Below are positions 24,760-33,993 of a DNA stretch of 64,000 nucleotides, piece after piece. A model generated the notes under the pieces. That model saw only the letters and a program-made list of their open reading frames with translations. It was not told where the DNA came from and searched no databases. The stretch's first letter is position 1. Each line of letters begins with the position of its first letter. The position numbers and the translations under genes are program-made. Origin of the DNA: Nocardia paucivorans NBRC 100373 (GTDB taxonomy: Bacteria; Actinomycetota; Actinomycetes; Mycobacteriales; Mycobacteriaceae); contig NZ_BAGE01000060.1 of assembly GCF_000308675.1 (NCBI RefSeq), forward strand, positions 120,064 to 184,063. Reading direction: 5' to 3'.

Positions 24760-24962
24760 TGCAACTGACCAACCTGAACATGCACCTCGCCGCGTTGCTC
24801 GCCTGCGGAACCGATCCGGGTGTCATGACCCCTGAACAGGCTCATTCGGCAATGCAGCTACACCTGGACTGCACCGTCGACGAATGTCGAGTGCGTCGCC
24901 GCGCCCGGGCGACCCTGGTGGAAAGCGGCAGATGTGTGCTGGACGACCGGGCGCTGCGCTAG
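24759..24962 (+). CDS. Small hypothetical protein, 67 aa
   Basis: Unrecognised 67-aa protein with three cysteines spread along it (LLACGTDPG, LDCTVDECR, GRCVLDDR), a pattern that could support metal binding. AAGGAGG lies 7 nt before the ATG (or 4 nt before the adjoining GTG). Coupled to the preceding 23-aa ORF. It is divergent from the XRE/DUF397 pair, a position often taken by the targets of such regulators. Confidence 0.6.
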   Translation: MQLTNLNMHLAALLACGTDPGVMTPEQAHSAMQLHLDCTVDECRVRRRARATLVESGRCVLDDRALR

Positions 24963-24973
24963 CCGCTCCCCTC

Positions 24974-25921
24974 TCAGTGCCATCGGTGGTCGACCACCGG
25001 AATACGCGGAGCGAACTTCGGCTTGCGGCCCTGACCACTGATCATGAGCAGCCGAACCGTCCGATAACGATGCGGCCGAACGGGTTCGAGGTACTCGACC
25101 ATCTCCGCATCGTCGATGGGCCGCCCCAGTAACGACCATCCCACAATGGTCGACAGGTGGAAATCGCCCACGGACAGGGCGTCCGCGTCGCCGAAGGCGC
25201 GCTGGGCGATCTCCGCGACCGTCCACTCCCCGATCCCGGGAACGGTGCGCAACCGACGCGTCGCCTCGGCCAACGGTAGGTCGGCGGTGCGCTCGAGCGA
25301 ATCGGCCACTCGGGCGGCGCGGACGATCGTCTGCCACCGTTGCGGTCCGACATTGGCCTGGTGATAGGTCCACGACGGTATTCGACGCCAGGTCTCGGCG
25401 TCCGGCGGTAACCGCATACCCTCGGGCGCCGGGCCGGGCGGCGGAGTGCCGAAACGACGCACCAACATCCGCCACGCCGCCCGGGCGGACGAGGTGTGCA
25501 CCTTCTGCTCCAGCACCGTGGGCACCAAGGTCTCGAAAACCAGTCCGGTCCGCACCATCCGCAGACCCGGATAGCGTCGATGCGCCTCGGCGATCTTGTC
25601 GTGGACGGGCACGAAATCGCTGACATCCTCGTCCACACACAGCATCCGATCGAGACGATCGAGGAACTCCTCGGCCCCCGCGCCCCACGCATGCGCGGTG
25701 ACCGAGGTCGGGCCGGCCTGGGCGAGCCGGTAGGTGACCGGTCCGGAGGGCATCCGGGAAGCGCGCCAATGCGCGCCGTCCGGGGTCACCCGGTGACAGG
25801 GGTCGCCGGTACCACGCCGAAGCGGAGCCAGGGTGTGCGCCAGATCGATCGGGACATCGGCCGTCAAGGTCCGGGTCGCCCCGGAGCGCGAGGCGGCCGG
25901 CCTGGCGGGGGGAGTGCGCAC
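24974..25921 (-). CDS. AlkA-like DNA-3-methyladenine glycosylase (HhH-GPD)
   Basis: About 315 aa. The C-terminal half has the helix-hairpin-helix and Gly/Pro-Asp motif VPGIGEWTVAEIAQRAFG followed by LSVGDFHLS with the catalytic Asp. The N-terminal half is the AlkA-type domain (WAYHQANVG-like WTYHQANVGPQRW near the middle). It would excise alkylated bases by flipping them out, as in base-excision repair. No Ada domain is fused. The start at GTG 25921 is tentative; an ATG at 25966 is also in frame. Confidence 0.8.
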   Translation of the reverse strand: MRTPPARPAASRSGATRTLTADVPIDLAHTLAPLRRGTGDPCHRVTPDGAHWRASRMPSGPVTYRLAQAGPTSVTAHAWGAGAEEFLDRLDRMLCVDEDVSDFVPVHDKIAEAHRRYPGLRMVRTGLVFETLVPTVLEQKVHTSSARAAWRMLVRRFGTPPPGPAPEGMRLPPDAETWRRIPSWTYHQANVGPQRWQTIVRAARVADSLERTADLPLAEATRRLRTVPGIGEWTVAEIAQRAFGDADALSVGDFHLSTIVGWSLLGRPIDDAEMVEYLEPVRPHRYRTVRLLMISGQGRKPKFAPRIPVVDHRWH

Positions 25922-26132
25922 CGGCCCATTGTGCTCGCCTCGTTCCACGGGCGGACACCGGCCCATGGCAAGAGGCGGAACGGCTCGGTCGAACTGCGCC
26001 GCGCAACCGGGCCATTACCTCTGCTCCATGCCATTCTCGCAGGTCAGGGATTATTTCGTAACAAGGGTGCAATCCGGGTCGATATCCGCACCGAATGAGC
26101 AGATACCGATTGTCGTCACGGTTGGAGGTCAG

Positions 26133-26237
26133 ATGATCACCAATGCGCTCAACTGGCTGCTCGACGTTTGGGGCGGGCTCTTCGCCGGTAGCTCCGGCTA
26201 CCGTATCCCGCCCGGTGCCCTGCCGTTCGGCCTCTGA
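26133..26237 (+). CDS. 34-aa micro-protein with strong ribosome site
   Basis: ATG at 26133, 5 nt after TTGGAGGT, opens MITNALNWLLDVWGGLFAGS and ends SGYRIPPGALPFGL. The first half is an amphipathic/hydrophobic helix. Its 3' end overlaps by 40 bp the end of the convergent FAD-dehydrogenase gene. Unrecognised, but the ribosome site and composition make it a real candidate. Confidence 0.5.
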   Translation: MITNALNWLLDVWGGLFAGSSGYRIPPGALPFGL

Positions 26238-29077
26238 CCGGCCCGAACGGCGGACGCTCGATCCTCCACCAGGAACTGCACCAGATGCCGGGCCCGCCGC
26301 CCGGCGAGTTGGGCCGCCTGGGTCCGGCAGGAGAAACCGTCCGCCAGGATGACCGCGTCCTCGGGCGCCGACCGCAGCGCGGGCAGGATCCCGTTCTCGG
26401 CCACGGCGACGGAAATATCGTAATGACCCGCTTGCATGCCGAAATTGCCCGCCAGACCGCAACATCCGGCGATCTCGGTCGTTCGCGCCCCGGTCTCGGC
26501 CAGTAGCCGGCGGTCGGCGTCGAATCCCAGTACCGCGTAATGGTGGCAGTGTGGTTGCACCACGACCGATCGGCCGTCGAACCGCGGCGGTTGCCAGTTC
26601 GGGATCGCGGTCAGGAATTCGGCAAGGGTACGCACCGCCGCGGCCGTGGCCGCCGCGCGAGGATCATCGGGGAGCAGTTCCGGCAGGTCGGCCCGTAGCA
26701 CCGCCGTGCAGGAGGGCTCCAGACCGAGCACGATACCGCCGGAACGCACGTGGTCGTCGAGCTCGTCCAGGGTGGCGCGCAACCGGGCGCGGGCGCCGTC
26801 CAGTTGGCCGGTGCTTATCCAGGTGAGTCCGCAACACACCCGGCGGCGCGGTGTGCGGACCCGGTAACCGAGCGATTCCAGCAAGCGCACCGCGGCCGTG
26901 GCGATATCCGGGTCGAAGGCATCGGTGAAGGTATCGATCCACAGCAGGACCGTCGGTGCGTCCGGCGGTGCCGCACCGGTGACCGATTCCGCGCCGCGAA
27001 TCCGCCGAAACGGCCGCTCGGCCAAAGCGGGTATCTCCCGGCGAGGGTCGACCCCCGCCGCGCGCAGTCCTATTCGGCGCAACGGTCCGATTCGGGTCGC
27101 CGCATTGACCACCCGGGGTATCCGGGTCGCCGCCGCCAGCCAGCGAGGTAGCCAACCGAGCGCATAGTGGTCGCGTGGGCGCGGCCGACGCCGGTAGCGG
27201 CGGTACAGGGCCTCGGATTTGTAGGTGGCCATATCGACACCCGCCGGGCAGTCGGAACGGCAGGCCTTACAGGACAGGCACAGATCGAGTGATTCGGCCA
27301 CCGCCGGCGAGGACCACGGCAGCGCACCCCGCACAACCTCCTGCAATACTCGGGCGCGACCGCGGGTGTTGTCCTTCTCGTCGGCCGTGGCCAGATACGA
27401 GGGACACATGAAACCGCCGGCGGACCGGTTGTCGGCCCGGCATTTGCCCACCCCGACGCAACGATGCACGGCGGTGGCCAGATCCCCGCCGTCGCGGGGG
27501 TAGGCGAAACCGCCGTGCGCGCGCGCCGGGGGCGATGGTGGCAGGCCGCGCAGGCGCAGATCGGTATCGAGGGGACGCGGCCGCACCAGGACCCCGGGAT
27601 TCAGGATGTCGTCGGGGTCGAAAAGTGCCTTGTATCCGGCGAATACCGAGAGTGCGCGGGCAGAGTACATGGTGGACAACAATTCCGAACGGGCCCGGCC
27701 GTCACCGTGTTCACCGCTGAGCGATCCGCCGTAACCGACCACCAGCTCCGCCGCGTCGAACAGGAAGGACCGGAACCGGGGGGAGGCCTCCGCGATCGGC
27801 AGGTCCAGTCGCACGTGGATACAGCCGTCGCCGATATGCCCGTAGAGCAAACCGTCCACGTCGTGGTCCCGGGTGAGTTCGGCGAAATCCCGCAGATAGG
27901 AGCCGAGTCGTTCGGGCGGGACGGCGGCATCCTCCCAGCCCGGCCAAGCCGGATTTCCGTCGAGAGTGCGACCGGCCAGGCCGGCGCCATCGGCCCGGAT
28001 ACGCCAGAGCGCCGCCGCCGCACGGGGATCGTCGATGACGCGGGCGTCGATCGCGCCGGTACCGCGCGACAATGTCTCGGCCGTCGCCCGCACCGCCTCC
28101 GGGCTCTCCCCGGCCAGTTCGACGAACAACCAGCCACCACCGCGCGGCAGCTCGGGCACACTGCCGCGGTGGGCGCGCACCACGTCCACCAGGCGGGCGT
28201 CGATCCCTTCCACCGCAACCGGCGCGGCCGCCGTCACCGCGGCGATATCGTCGGCCGCGGTGGCCAGGTCGGGGTAACCGAGCACGACCAATATGGTGGC
28301 GGCGGGAATTTCCACCAGTGCCACCGTCGCCTCCAGCAGCAGACCGCAGGTGCCCTCGCTGCCCACGAAGGATTTGGCCACTGAACCGCCCCGTTCCGGC
28401 AGCAGATGTTCCAGACCGTAGCCGGATGCCTGTCGGTCGAATCGGCCGAGCTCGGTGCGCAGCACGGCGAGGGCGGAGTGGGTGAATTCGGTGAGTCCGG
28501 GAAGGACTCCGAGATCGTCGGCCAGGCGACGCTCGGTCCCCGTGCCGTCCACTATTCTCAGCTCGCGCACATTGTCGGAGGTTCGTCCCCAGGCCACCGC
28601 ATGCGGTCCGCAGGCATTGTTGCCGATCATGCCGCCGAGGGTGCAACGGTTCTGGGTGGACGGATCGGGCCCGAACCGCAGCCCGTGTCCGGCCGCTCGG
28701 CGTTGTAACGCCGACAACACCACCCCGGGCTGCACGCGCGCCGTGCGGCGCTCGGGGTCCACCTCGACGATGGTGTGCATATATCTGCTGAAGTCCAGTA
28801 CCAGGCCGGGGCCCACGGCATTGCCCGCGACCGAGGTGCCGGCGCCGCGCGCGGTCAGGGGAATGCCCTCGGCGCGGGCCACTTCCAGCACCGCGACGGT
28901 TTCGGAGTCGTCGCGGGGGAAGATCACCGCTTCGGGTAGTACACGGTAATTGGAGGCGTCCGAGGAGTATTCGGTGCGGCGACGGTCTCCGATATCCACC
29001 GCCGCACCGGTCCGGGTGCGCAGGAGTTGCGCCAACGCGGTCCGTCGCCGATGCTCGTCGGTCACACCGATCACCAT
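26198..29077 (-). CDS. FAD-linked oxidoreductase fused to Fe-S domain (D-lactate dehydrogenase-like)
   Basis: A 959-aa fusion. Residues ~1-480 are a PCMH-type FAD-binding domain (TARGAGTSVAGNAVGPGLVL, TLGGMIGNNACGP) with the D-lactate/glycolate-oxidase C-terminal fold. Residues ~530-960 are an iron-sulfur/CCG region: CLSCKACRSDCPAGVDMATY holds one cluster, and CCGLTWISTGQL and CCGLAGNFGM are the two CCG motifs. This matches Dld-II-like quinone-linked D-lactate (or 2-hydroxyglutarate) dehydrogenases. I prefer ATG 29077 with GGAG 9 nt upstream. It is divergent from the ABC exporter. Confidence 0.85.
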   Translation of the reverse strand: MVIGVTDEHRRRTALAQLLRTRTGAAVDIGDRRRTEYSSDASNYRVLPEAVIFPRDDSETVAVLEVARAEGIPLTARGAGTSVAGNAVGPGLVLDFSRYMHTIVEVDPERRTARVQPGVVLSALQRRAAGHGLRFGPDPSTQNRCTLGGMIGNNACGPHAVAWGRTSDNVRELRIVDGTGTERRLADDLGVLPGLTEFTHSALAVLRTELGRFDRQASGYGLEHLLPERGGSVAKSFVGSEGTCGLLLEATVALVEIPAATILVVLGYPDLATAADDIAAVTAAAPVAVEGIDARLVDVVRAHRGSVPELPRGGGWLFVELAGESPEAVRATAETLSRGTGAIDARVIDDPRAAAALWRIRADGAGLAGRTLDGNPAWPGWEDAAVPPERLGSYLRDFAELTRDHDVDGLLYGHIGDGCIHVRLDLPIAEASPRFRSFLFDAAELVVGYGGSLSGEHGDGRARSELLSTMYSARALSVFAGYKALFDPDDILNPGVLVRPRPLDTDLRLRGLPPSPPARAHGGFAYPRDGGDLATAVHRCVGVGKCRADNRSAGGFMCPSYLATADEKDNTRGRARVLQEVVRGALPWSSPAVAESLDLCLSCKACRSDCPAGVDMATYKSEALYRRYRRRPRPRDHYALGWLPRWLAAATRIPRVVNAATRIGPLRRIGLRAAGVDPRREIPALAERPFRRIRGAESVTGAAPPDAPTVLLWIDTFTDAFDPDIATAAVRLLESLGYRVRTPRRRVCCGLTWISTGQLDGARARLRATLDELDDHVRSGGIVLGLEPSCTAVLRADLPELLPDDPRAAATAAAVRTLAEFLTAIPNWQPPRFDGRSVVVQPHCHHYAVLGFDADRRLLAETGARTTEIAGCCGLAGNFGMQAGHYDISVAVAENGILPALRSAPEDAVILADGFSCRTQAAQLAGRRARHLVQFLVEDRASAVRAGQRPNGRAPGGIR

Positions 29078-29129
29078 AGGCGATATCTCCGCCGCGACCC
29101 CGCGCATTCGCCGACCCGCACCGAATCAC

Positions 29130-29160
29130 TTGACCTCAACAATAGTTGAGCTTCTACTGT
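29130..29160 (+). promoter_or_regulatory. MerR-type promoter (19-bp spacer) upstream of the ABC exporter
   Basis: TTGACC (29130-29135) and TACTGT (29155-29160) are separated by 19 bp, and a dyad CTCAAC-AATA-GTTGAG (29135-29150) fills the spacer start. Elongated spacing with a centred dyad is the hallmark of MerR-activated promoters. No MerR gene is adjacent; the nearest in this window is at 6804 and has a different dyad. Confidence 0.65.
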
Positions 29161-29204
29161 CGGGGGGCCGGGGTTCAATCGCTCCACCGGCGGAAGGACA
29201 TATC

Positions 29205-31085
29205 GTGAGCATCGAATCGGTTGCCTGGAACCAGATCTACCAACGGGCGCACGCCCCCGACGAGCGTCGCCCGTTCAGCGCGGCCACGGCACGCCGGATT
29301 CTGGGCTTCGCTCGTCGACATCACCGCCGACTGGGCATATTCCTGCTGTTGAGTGTGGTGGCGGCGCTGCTGGCAGTGGCCACTCCACTCCTGGCCGGGC
29401 GCGTGATCGACGGTATCGTCGGCGGCGCCGAGCCTCGGGTGGTGGTGACCCTGGCGCTGATCATCGCCGCCCTCGCCGTCCTCGACGCCGGTCTCGGCCT
29501 GACCATCCGGTGGTTGTCCGCACGCATCGGCGAGGGACTGATCCTGGATCTGCGAACCGCGGTCTTCGACCATGTGCAGCGGATGCCGATCGCCTTCTTC
29601 ACCCGTACCCGTACCGGCGCGCTGGTGAGCCGGCTGAACAACGATGTGATCGGGGCGCAGCAGGCGTTCAGCGACACCCTGTCGGGGGTGGTGTCGAATG
29701 TGGTCACCGTGGCGCTCACCCTGGTGGTGATGCTGCGACTGTCCTGGCAGATCACCCTGTTGTCGCTGATCCTGTTGCCGGTGTTCGTGATACCGGCCCG
29801 CCGGATGGGCGAACGGCTGGCCGCCATCCAGCGCGAGGCCGCCGACCTCAATGCCGCCATGAGCACCCAGATGACCGAACGATTCTCCGCTCCGGGCGCC
29901 ACCCTGGTGAAACTGTACGGCCGGCCGCGGCAGGAATCGGCGGAGTTCGCCCTGCGGGCCCGGCGGGTGCACGATATCGGGGTCCGCACGGCCATGTTGC
30001 AGACGGTGTTCATCACCGCGCTGACCTTGGTATCGGCGCTGGCGGTCGCCCTCGTATACGGCCTGGGCGGCTGGTATTCCCTGAAGGGACAGCTGGACGC
30101 GGGTTCGGTGGTGGCGCTGTCACTGTTGTTGACCCGGCTGTACGCCCCGCTGACCGGTCTGGCCGGGGCCCGGATGGAGATCATGTCGGCGCTGGTCAGC
30201 TTCGAACGGGTCTTCGAGGTTCTGGATCTGAAACCGTTGATCGAAGAGGCGCCCGATGCGCGACCGATCCCCGACGGCCCGGTTTCGGTGGAGCTGGACG
30301 GGGTGCGGTTCGGCTATCCGGCCGCGAACCGGGTGTCGCTGGCCTCGTTGGAGGAAGTGGCCACCCTGGACCACCGCGGCGGCGTCGAGGTGCTGCACGA
30401 TATCTCGCTGCGGGCCGAACCCGGACAGTTGATCGCCCTGGTGGGTTCGTCCGGAGCCGGTAAGTCGACCATCGCGCAACTGGTGGCGCGCCTCTACGAC
30501 GTCGACGCGGGCACGGTGCGGTTGAACGGGGTGGACGTACGGGAACTGACGACCGAGTCGATCCGGGAAACCGTGGGCCTGGTGACCCAGGACGGTCACC
30601 TGTTCCACGAAACCATCCGGGCCAATCTGCTGCTGGCCCGACCGGACGCGACCGAGGAACAACTGTGGGACGCGCTGAGCCGGGCCCGGCTGCGGGACCT
30701 GATCCGGTCACTGCCCGATGGTCTGGACACGGTGGTCGGAGAACGCGGCTACCGGCTCTCCGGCGGGGAACGCCAACGGCTGACCATTGCCCGGCTGCTG
30801 CTCAAACAACCTCGGGTGGTGGTTCTGGACGAGGCGACCGCCTCCCTGGACTCCACGTCCGAAGCGGCGGTACAGGCGGCGCTGGCGGAGGCCTTGGCAG
30901 GCCGGACGGCGCTGGTCATCGCCCACCGGCTCTCCACCATTCGCGCCGCCGACCAGATCCTGGTGGTGGAGGACGGCCATATCGTGGAACGCGGCGACCA
31001 CGCCGAACTACTCGCCGCGAACGGCCGATACGCGCAGCTGTACCGCACCCAATTCGCCGAAGAACCGGCCCCCGCGGTGGCATAG
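29205..31085 (+). CDS. ABC exporter, fused permease and ATPase
   Basis: A 626-aa half-transporter. The N-terminal ~310 residues have six transmembrane helices of the ABC exporter type 1 (LGIFLLLSVVAALLAVATPL and so on). The nucleotide-binding domain has Walker A VGSSGAGKST, signature LSGGERQRLTIAR, Walker B VVVLDEATASLD and the H-loop VIAHRLSTI. It functions as a homo- or heterodimer; substrate unknown. The GTG at 29205 (VSIESVAWNQ) follows GGAAGGA by 6 nt. Behind a MerR-type promoter, so a drug or small-molecule efflux role is plausible. Confidence 0.9.
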   Translation: MSIESVAWNQIYQRAHAPDERRPFSAATARRILGFARRHHRRLGIFLLLSVVAALLAVATPLLAGRVIDGIVGGAEPRVVVTLALIIAALAVLDAGLGLTIRWLSARIGEGLILDLRTAVFDHVQRMPIAFFTRTRTGALVSRLNNDVIGAQQAFSDTLSGVVSNVVTVALTLVVMLRLSWQITLLSLILLPVFVIPARRMGERLAAIQREAADLNAAMSTQMTERFSAPGATLVKLYGRPRQESAEFALRARRVHDIGVRTAMLQTVFITALTLVSALAVALVYGLGGWYSLKGQLDAGSVVALSLLLTRLYAPLTGLAGARMEIMSALVSFERVFEVLDLKPLIEEAPDARPIPDGPVSVELDGVRFGYPAANRVSLASLEEVATLDHRGGVEVLHDISLRAEPGQLIALVGSSGAGKSTIAQLVARLYDVDAGTVRLNGVDVRELTTESIRETVGLVTQDGHLFHETIRANLLLARPDATEEQLWDALSRARLRDLIRSLPDGLDTVVGERGYRLSGGERQRLTIARLLLKQPRVVVLDEATASLDSTSEAAVQAALAEALAGRTALVIAHRLSTIRAADQILVVEDGHIVERGDHAELLAANGRYAQLYRTQFAEEPAPAVA

Positions 31086-31089
31086 GATC

Positions 31090-31122
31090 GCGCACCCGTC
31101 GCCCCACCGGGCGCGGGTGCGC
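31090..31122. terminator. Hairpin between ABC exporter and oxidoreductase genes
   Basis: Arms GCGCACCCG / CGGGTGCGC around a 15-nt loop, between the convergent stops. Confidence 0.65.
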
Positions 31123-31147
31123 CCCGCGACCGAGCCGATGTCTCCCA

Positions 31148-32686
31148 TCAGGCGACGGTCACCTGTCGGGTATGCCAACCCGTGGCACCATCCGGTGCCG
31201 GTGGAGCCGACGCTTCGGTCTGAACCGCGCCGGTGCCGTCGATGGCACGCACCCGCAAGGTATGTCTGCCGACCGGCGCGTCCCAGCGCCACGTCCACTG
31301 ACGCCAGGTATCGATCGAGTACTCGGGCGCGAGTTCGGCCCGCTGCCAGGGGCCGTCGTCCACCTGGACCTCCACCGCGGCGATACCGCGGTGTTGCGCC
31401 CAGGCGACTCCGGCCACCGTCGTCGGTCCCGGCGCCAGGGTGGCGAACGCGCGGGGAACATCGATCCGGGACGCGGTTTTGATCGGCCCGTACGCGCTCC
31501 AGCCGCGCACCGTCCAGTAGGCCAGGGCCCGATCGAACCTGGTGAGTTCGAGATCGACGACCCATTTGGTCGCCGACACATAGCCGTAGAGACCGGGAAC
31601 GACCAATCGCGCCGGATAACCGTGCTCGATCGGCAGAGGAGCACCGTTCATCCCGACGGCCAGCAATGCGTCCCGGCCGTCGGTCACCGCGGCGACGGGA
31701 GTACCCGCGGTGAAACCGTCCGCGCTGCGGGACAGCAGCATATCCGCGTCCGGGTGCACACCGGCGGCGGCGAGGAGATCGGCCAGCGGATAACCGGTCC
31801 AGGCCGCGGTGCCGATCAGATCGCCGCCGACCTCGTTGGACACACAGGTCAGCGTGACCACCTTCTCGATCGCGGTCCGCTTCCGCAGATCGTCCATGCT
31901 CAATTCGAGCTCCCGATCGACCATGCCGTGGATACGCAACCGCCATTCGTCACTGGTGACGGCGGGTAGCCGCAAGGCGGTATCGATTCGGTAGAACCGG
32001 TCGTTGGCGGTGATGAATTCGGTGAGGCCGGGAACCGGCGGATCGGTGCCCGGTGGTGGGGCGGGAGCAGGCGCGACGGGTGTGGGCACCGGGAATTCGG
32101 CCCGGTCGGCGGTGACGGCACGCATCCGAGCCCCCACCCACCGCCCGGCGGTCGCCGCGCCCGCCGCGATCGCCGCGGCGCCGGCGGTCAACACCAGGAA
32201 CCTGCGTCGGGACGGTTCGACGGTGCGTGAGTGTCCGCCGGAGAGAAGCACCCGCAGGACGGCGATACCGGCCGCCACCCCGAGCACGGTGGGAGCAGCG
32301 AACCATACCGTCGCGTTCGGTCGTTGTAGCGCCGCACCGCAGACCGGTATACCCAGCACCACCGGTATCAGGGCGCCGTACGGCGGGCGGCGTCGTTCCA
32401 GCAGCCCGACGACGACGGCGAGGAGCGCCGCCACCACCGCCATGGACGCGAACAGCGCCTGTTTGTCGTGGGTGCCGAATCGTTCGATGGCGAATTCACG
32501 CAATGCCGACGGTGTCCGATCGACCATGGTGTCGCCCAGCACCAGAAACGGTGCCGCGGCGGGATCGATCGGGGCCGCCACCAGTTCACCGACGCCCAGG
32601 ATCACAGCGGCCGCCACGAGACCGGCCAGACCCGCGGCCACCGGGCCGAGCCCGGTATGCCGCTGCATCTGCTTCGCCTCGTTCAT
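31148..32686 (-). CDS. Membrane-anchored molybdopterin-dependent oxidoreductase (sulfite-oxidase family)
   Basis: A 512-aa protein. Residues ~1-150 contain about four transmembrane helices; a second hydrophobic anchor at ~165-185 follows a twin-arginine-like SRRRFLVLTAG. The remaining ~300 residues are a sulfite-oxidase/YedY molybdopterin domain: the molybdenum-ligand cysteine is in VTLTCVSNEVGG, with LVVPGLYGYVSATKWVVD and a Mo-co dimerisation-type immunoglobulin domain at the end. Electrons probably pass to the membrane quinone pool or a cytochrome; the substrate is unknown. A membrane protein gene lies 52 bp upstream on the same strand. Confidence 0.85.
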   Translation of the reverse strand: MNEAKQMQRHTGLGPVAAGLAGLVAAAVILGVGELVAAPIDPAAAPFLVLGDTMVDRTPSALREFAIERFGTHDKQALFASMAVVAALLAVVVGLLERRRPPYGALIPVVLGIPVCGAALQRPNATVWFAAPTVLGVAAGIAVLRVLLSGGHSRTVEPSRRRFLVLTAGAAAIAAGAATAGRWVGARMRAVTADRAEFPVPTPVAPAPAPPPGTDPPVPGLTEFITANDRFYRIDTALRLPAVTSDEWRLRIHGMVDRELELSMDDLRKRTAIEKVVTLTCVSNEVGGDLIGTAAWTGYPLADLLAAAGVHPDADMLLSRSADGFTAGTPVAAVTDGRDALLAVGMNGAPLPIEHGYPARLVVPGLYGYVSATKWVVDLELTRFDRALAYWTVRGWSAYGPIKTASRIDVPRAFATLAPGPTTVAGVAWAQHRGIAAVEVQVDDGPWQRAELAPEYSIDTWRQWTWRWDAPVGRHTLRVRAIDGTGAVQTEASAPPAPDGATGWHTRQVTVA

Positions 32687-32738
32687 CGTCGGCTCGACCT
32701 CGCCGTCATCCGTCGGGGCCGGGTCCGCCCGAAGTTCG

Positions 32739-33164
32739 TCACGGCGCCGCGACTATGGCGAGCCCGATCAGCGCGACCACCTTGGCAACCTCCAACCCCA
32801 CATACCAATAGTGCGCGCGCGACCGCGGCAGATCCTCGCCGGCCAGTACCCGATCGGAGCGCCGCGACAGTGGCGGACGCACCGCCGCGACCTGTACCAC
32901 GAGAATGACCACGGCCGCGCCGAGCCACAACCAGGTGGCTCCCGACGGCGTCACCACGAGCGCCGCCGCCACCAATACCAGCGCGAGCGCGAGCTCCACG
33001 ATGTTCAATGCGCGAAATATCAGCCTGCCGATCCCGAGCCCCAGCGCGAGGGTCACCCCGGGGGCCCGAAACTTCAACGGTGCTTCCAAGAACGAGATGG
33101 CCAGAACCATCCCCAACCAGAGCATCGGGAAAAACCACAGCAGGTGCCACGCGACCGAGTTCAT
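32739..33164 (-). CDS. Four-helix membrane protein of unknown function
   Basis: 141 aa with about four transmembrane segments (WHLLWFFPMLWLGMVLAISFL, RALNIVELALALVLVAAALV, ATWLWLGAAVVILVVQVAAV, YWYVGLEVAKVVALIGLAIV). It is likely co-transcribed with the downstream molybdopterin oxidoreductase, 52 bp away, and might serve as its membrane partner (for example haem or quinone side); no histidine pair typical of cytochrome b is certain. Confidence 0.6.
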   Translation of the reverse strand: MNSVAWHLLWFFPMLWLGMVLAISFLEAPLKFRAPGVTLALGLGIGRLIFRALNIVELALALVLVAAALVVTPSGATWLWLGAAVVILVVQVAAVRPPLSRRSDRVLAGEDLPRSRAHYWYVGLEVAKVVALIGLAIVAAP

Positions 33165-33325
33165 GTTCGGAATCTAACGCTCGTCCCGTGCCGACAGAAG
33201 TGACGAAGGTGGGACGAATCGTTCCCGGCGGTATCCGGCCGAGACGATGCACCGCGGATTCGAACCGTTCCCCCGACGATTGCGCCCCGTACGATTTCCC
33301 GCAGTACGAACGAGGGGCCCCACCG

Positions 33326-33931
33326 ATGACCGATGCGCACGAGCACACGGAAAACCCGCCGGACCGCGTAACGGCGACACCGATCCCTCGGGTGGGTGAT
33401 GCCGAACGCGATATCACCGTCCGCCGATTGCAACTGGCCGTCCGGGAGGGTCGACTGGACCTGACCGAGCTGGACCGACGCCTGGTTCAGGCGTATTCGG
33501 CCACGACGTACACCGAACTCGCCGCCGTCACCGCCGATTTGCCGGATACGGCCGCGGAACCGATCGAGTTGGTCGTCTCCAGTGGTAACCGCAAGAAGGC
33601 CGGGGCCTGGACCGTGCCGAGCGAGCTGATCGCCCGCTGCGAGTCGGGCGGTATCACCTTCGACTTCACCGAGGCGTTTTGTCCCTACCCCGAGGTGACC
33701 CTGCGGGTGGACATCAGCTCGGGCACCGTGGTGCTGATCGTTCCGCACGGCTGGCGGGTGGATTTCGATCGTGTCGTGACGAACAGCGGAAGCGTGGTCG
33801 ACAAGGTGTTGTTGCCGCGGCTGCCCGACGCGCCGCTCATTCGGGTCGAGGGCCGGGTCGTCTCGGGCGCGATCAAGGCGCGTTACCCCCGCCGTTCGTT
33901 CTGGGCCTGGCTGCTGCGCCGTCCGCGCTGA
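33326..33931 (+). CDS. DUF1707 domain protein
   Basis: A 201-aa protein with an N-terminal DUF1707 (SHOCT-like) domain, residues ~23-75: RVGDAERDITVRRLQLAVRE, GRLDLTELDRRLVQAYSATT. The remaining part is a beta-rich region (VELDFTEAFCPYPEVTLRVD-like) typical of the LiaF/cell-wall-active antibiotic response fold. Role unknown, commonly linked to envelope stress in actinomycetes. It has no membrane anchor. Followed 62 bp later by a TetR gene. Confidence 0.8.
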   Translation: MTDAHEHTENPPDRVTATPIPRVGDAERDITVRRLQLAVREGRLDLTELDRRLVQAYSATTYTELAAVTADLPDTAAEPIELVVSSGNRKKAGAWTVPSELIARCESGGITFDFTEAFCPYPEVTLRVDISSGTVVLIVPHGWRVDFDRVVTNSGSVVDKVLLPRLPDAPLIRVEGRVVSGAIKARYPRRSFWAWLLRRPR

Positions 33932-33974
33932 TTCCCGCGTTTCCGGGGCACGGGGGTATTGCCCGACACTCGGA

Positions 33975-33991
33975 ACAGAATTAAATTCTGT
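33975..33991. promoter_or_regulatory. Palindromic operator just upstream of a TetR gene
   Basis: Perfect 17-bp palindrome ACAGAATT-A-AATTCTGT ending 2 nt before the ATG of the TetR gene at 33994. Position and symmetry fit an autoregulatory TetR site. Confidence 0.7.
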
Positions 33992-33993
33992 GT

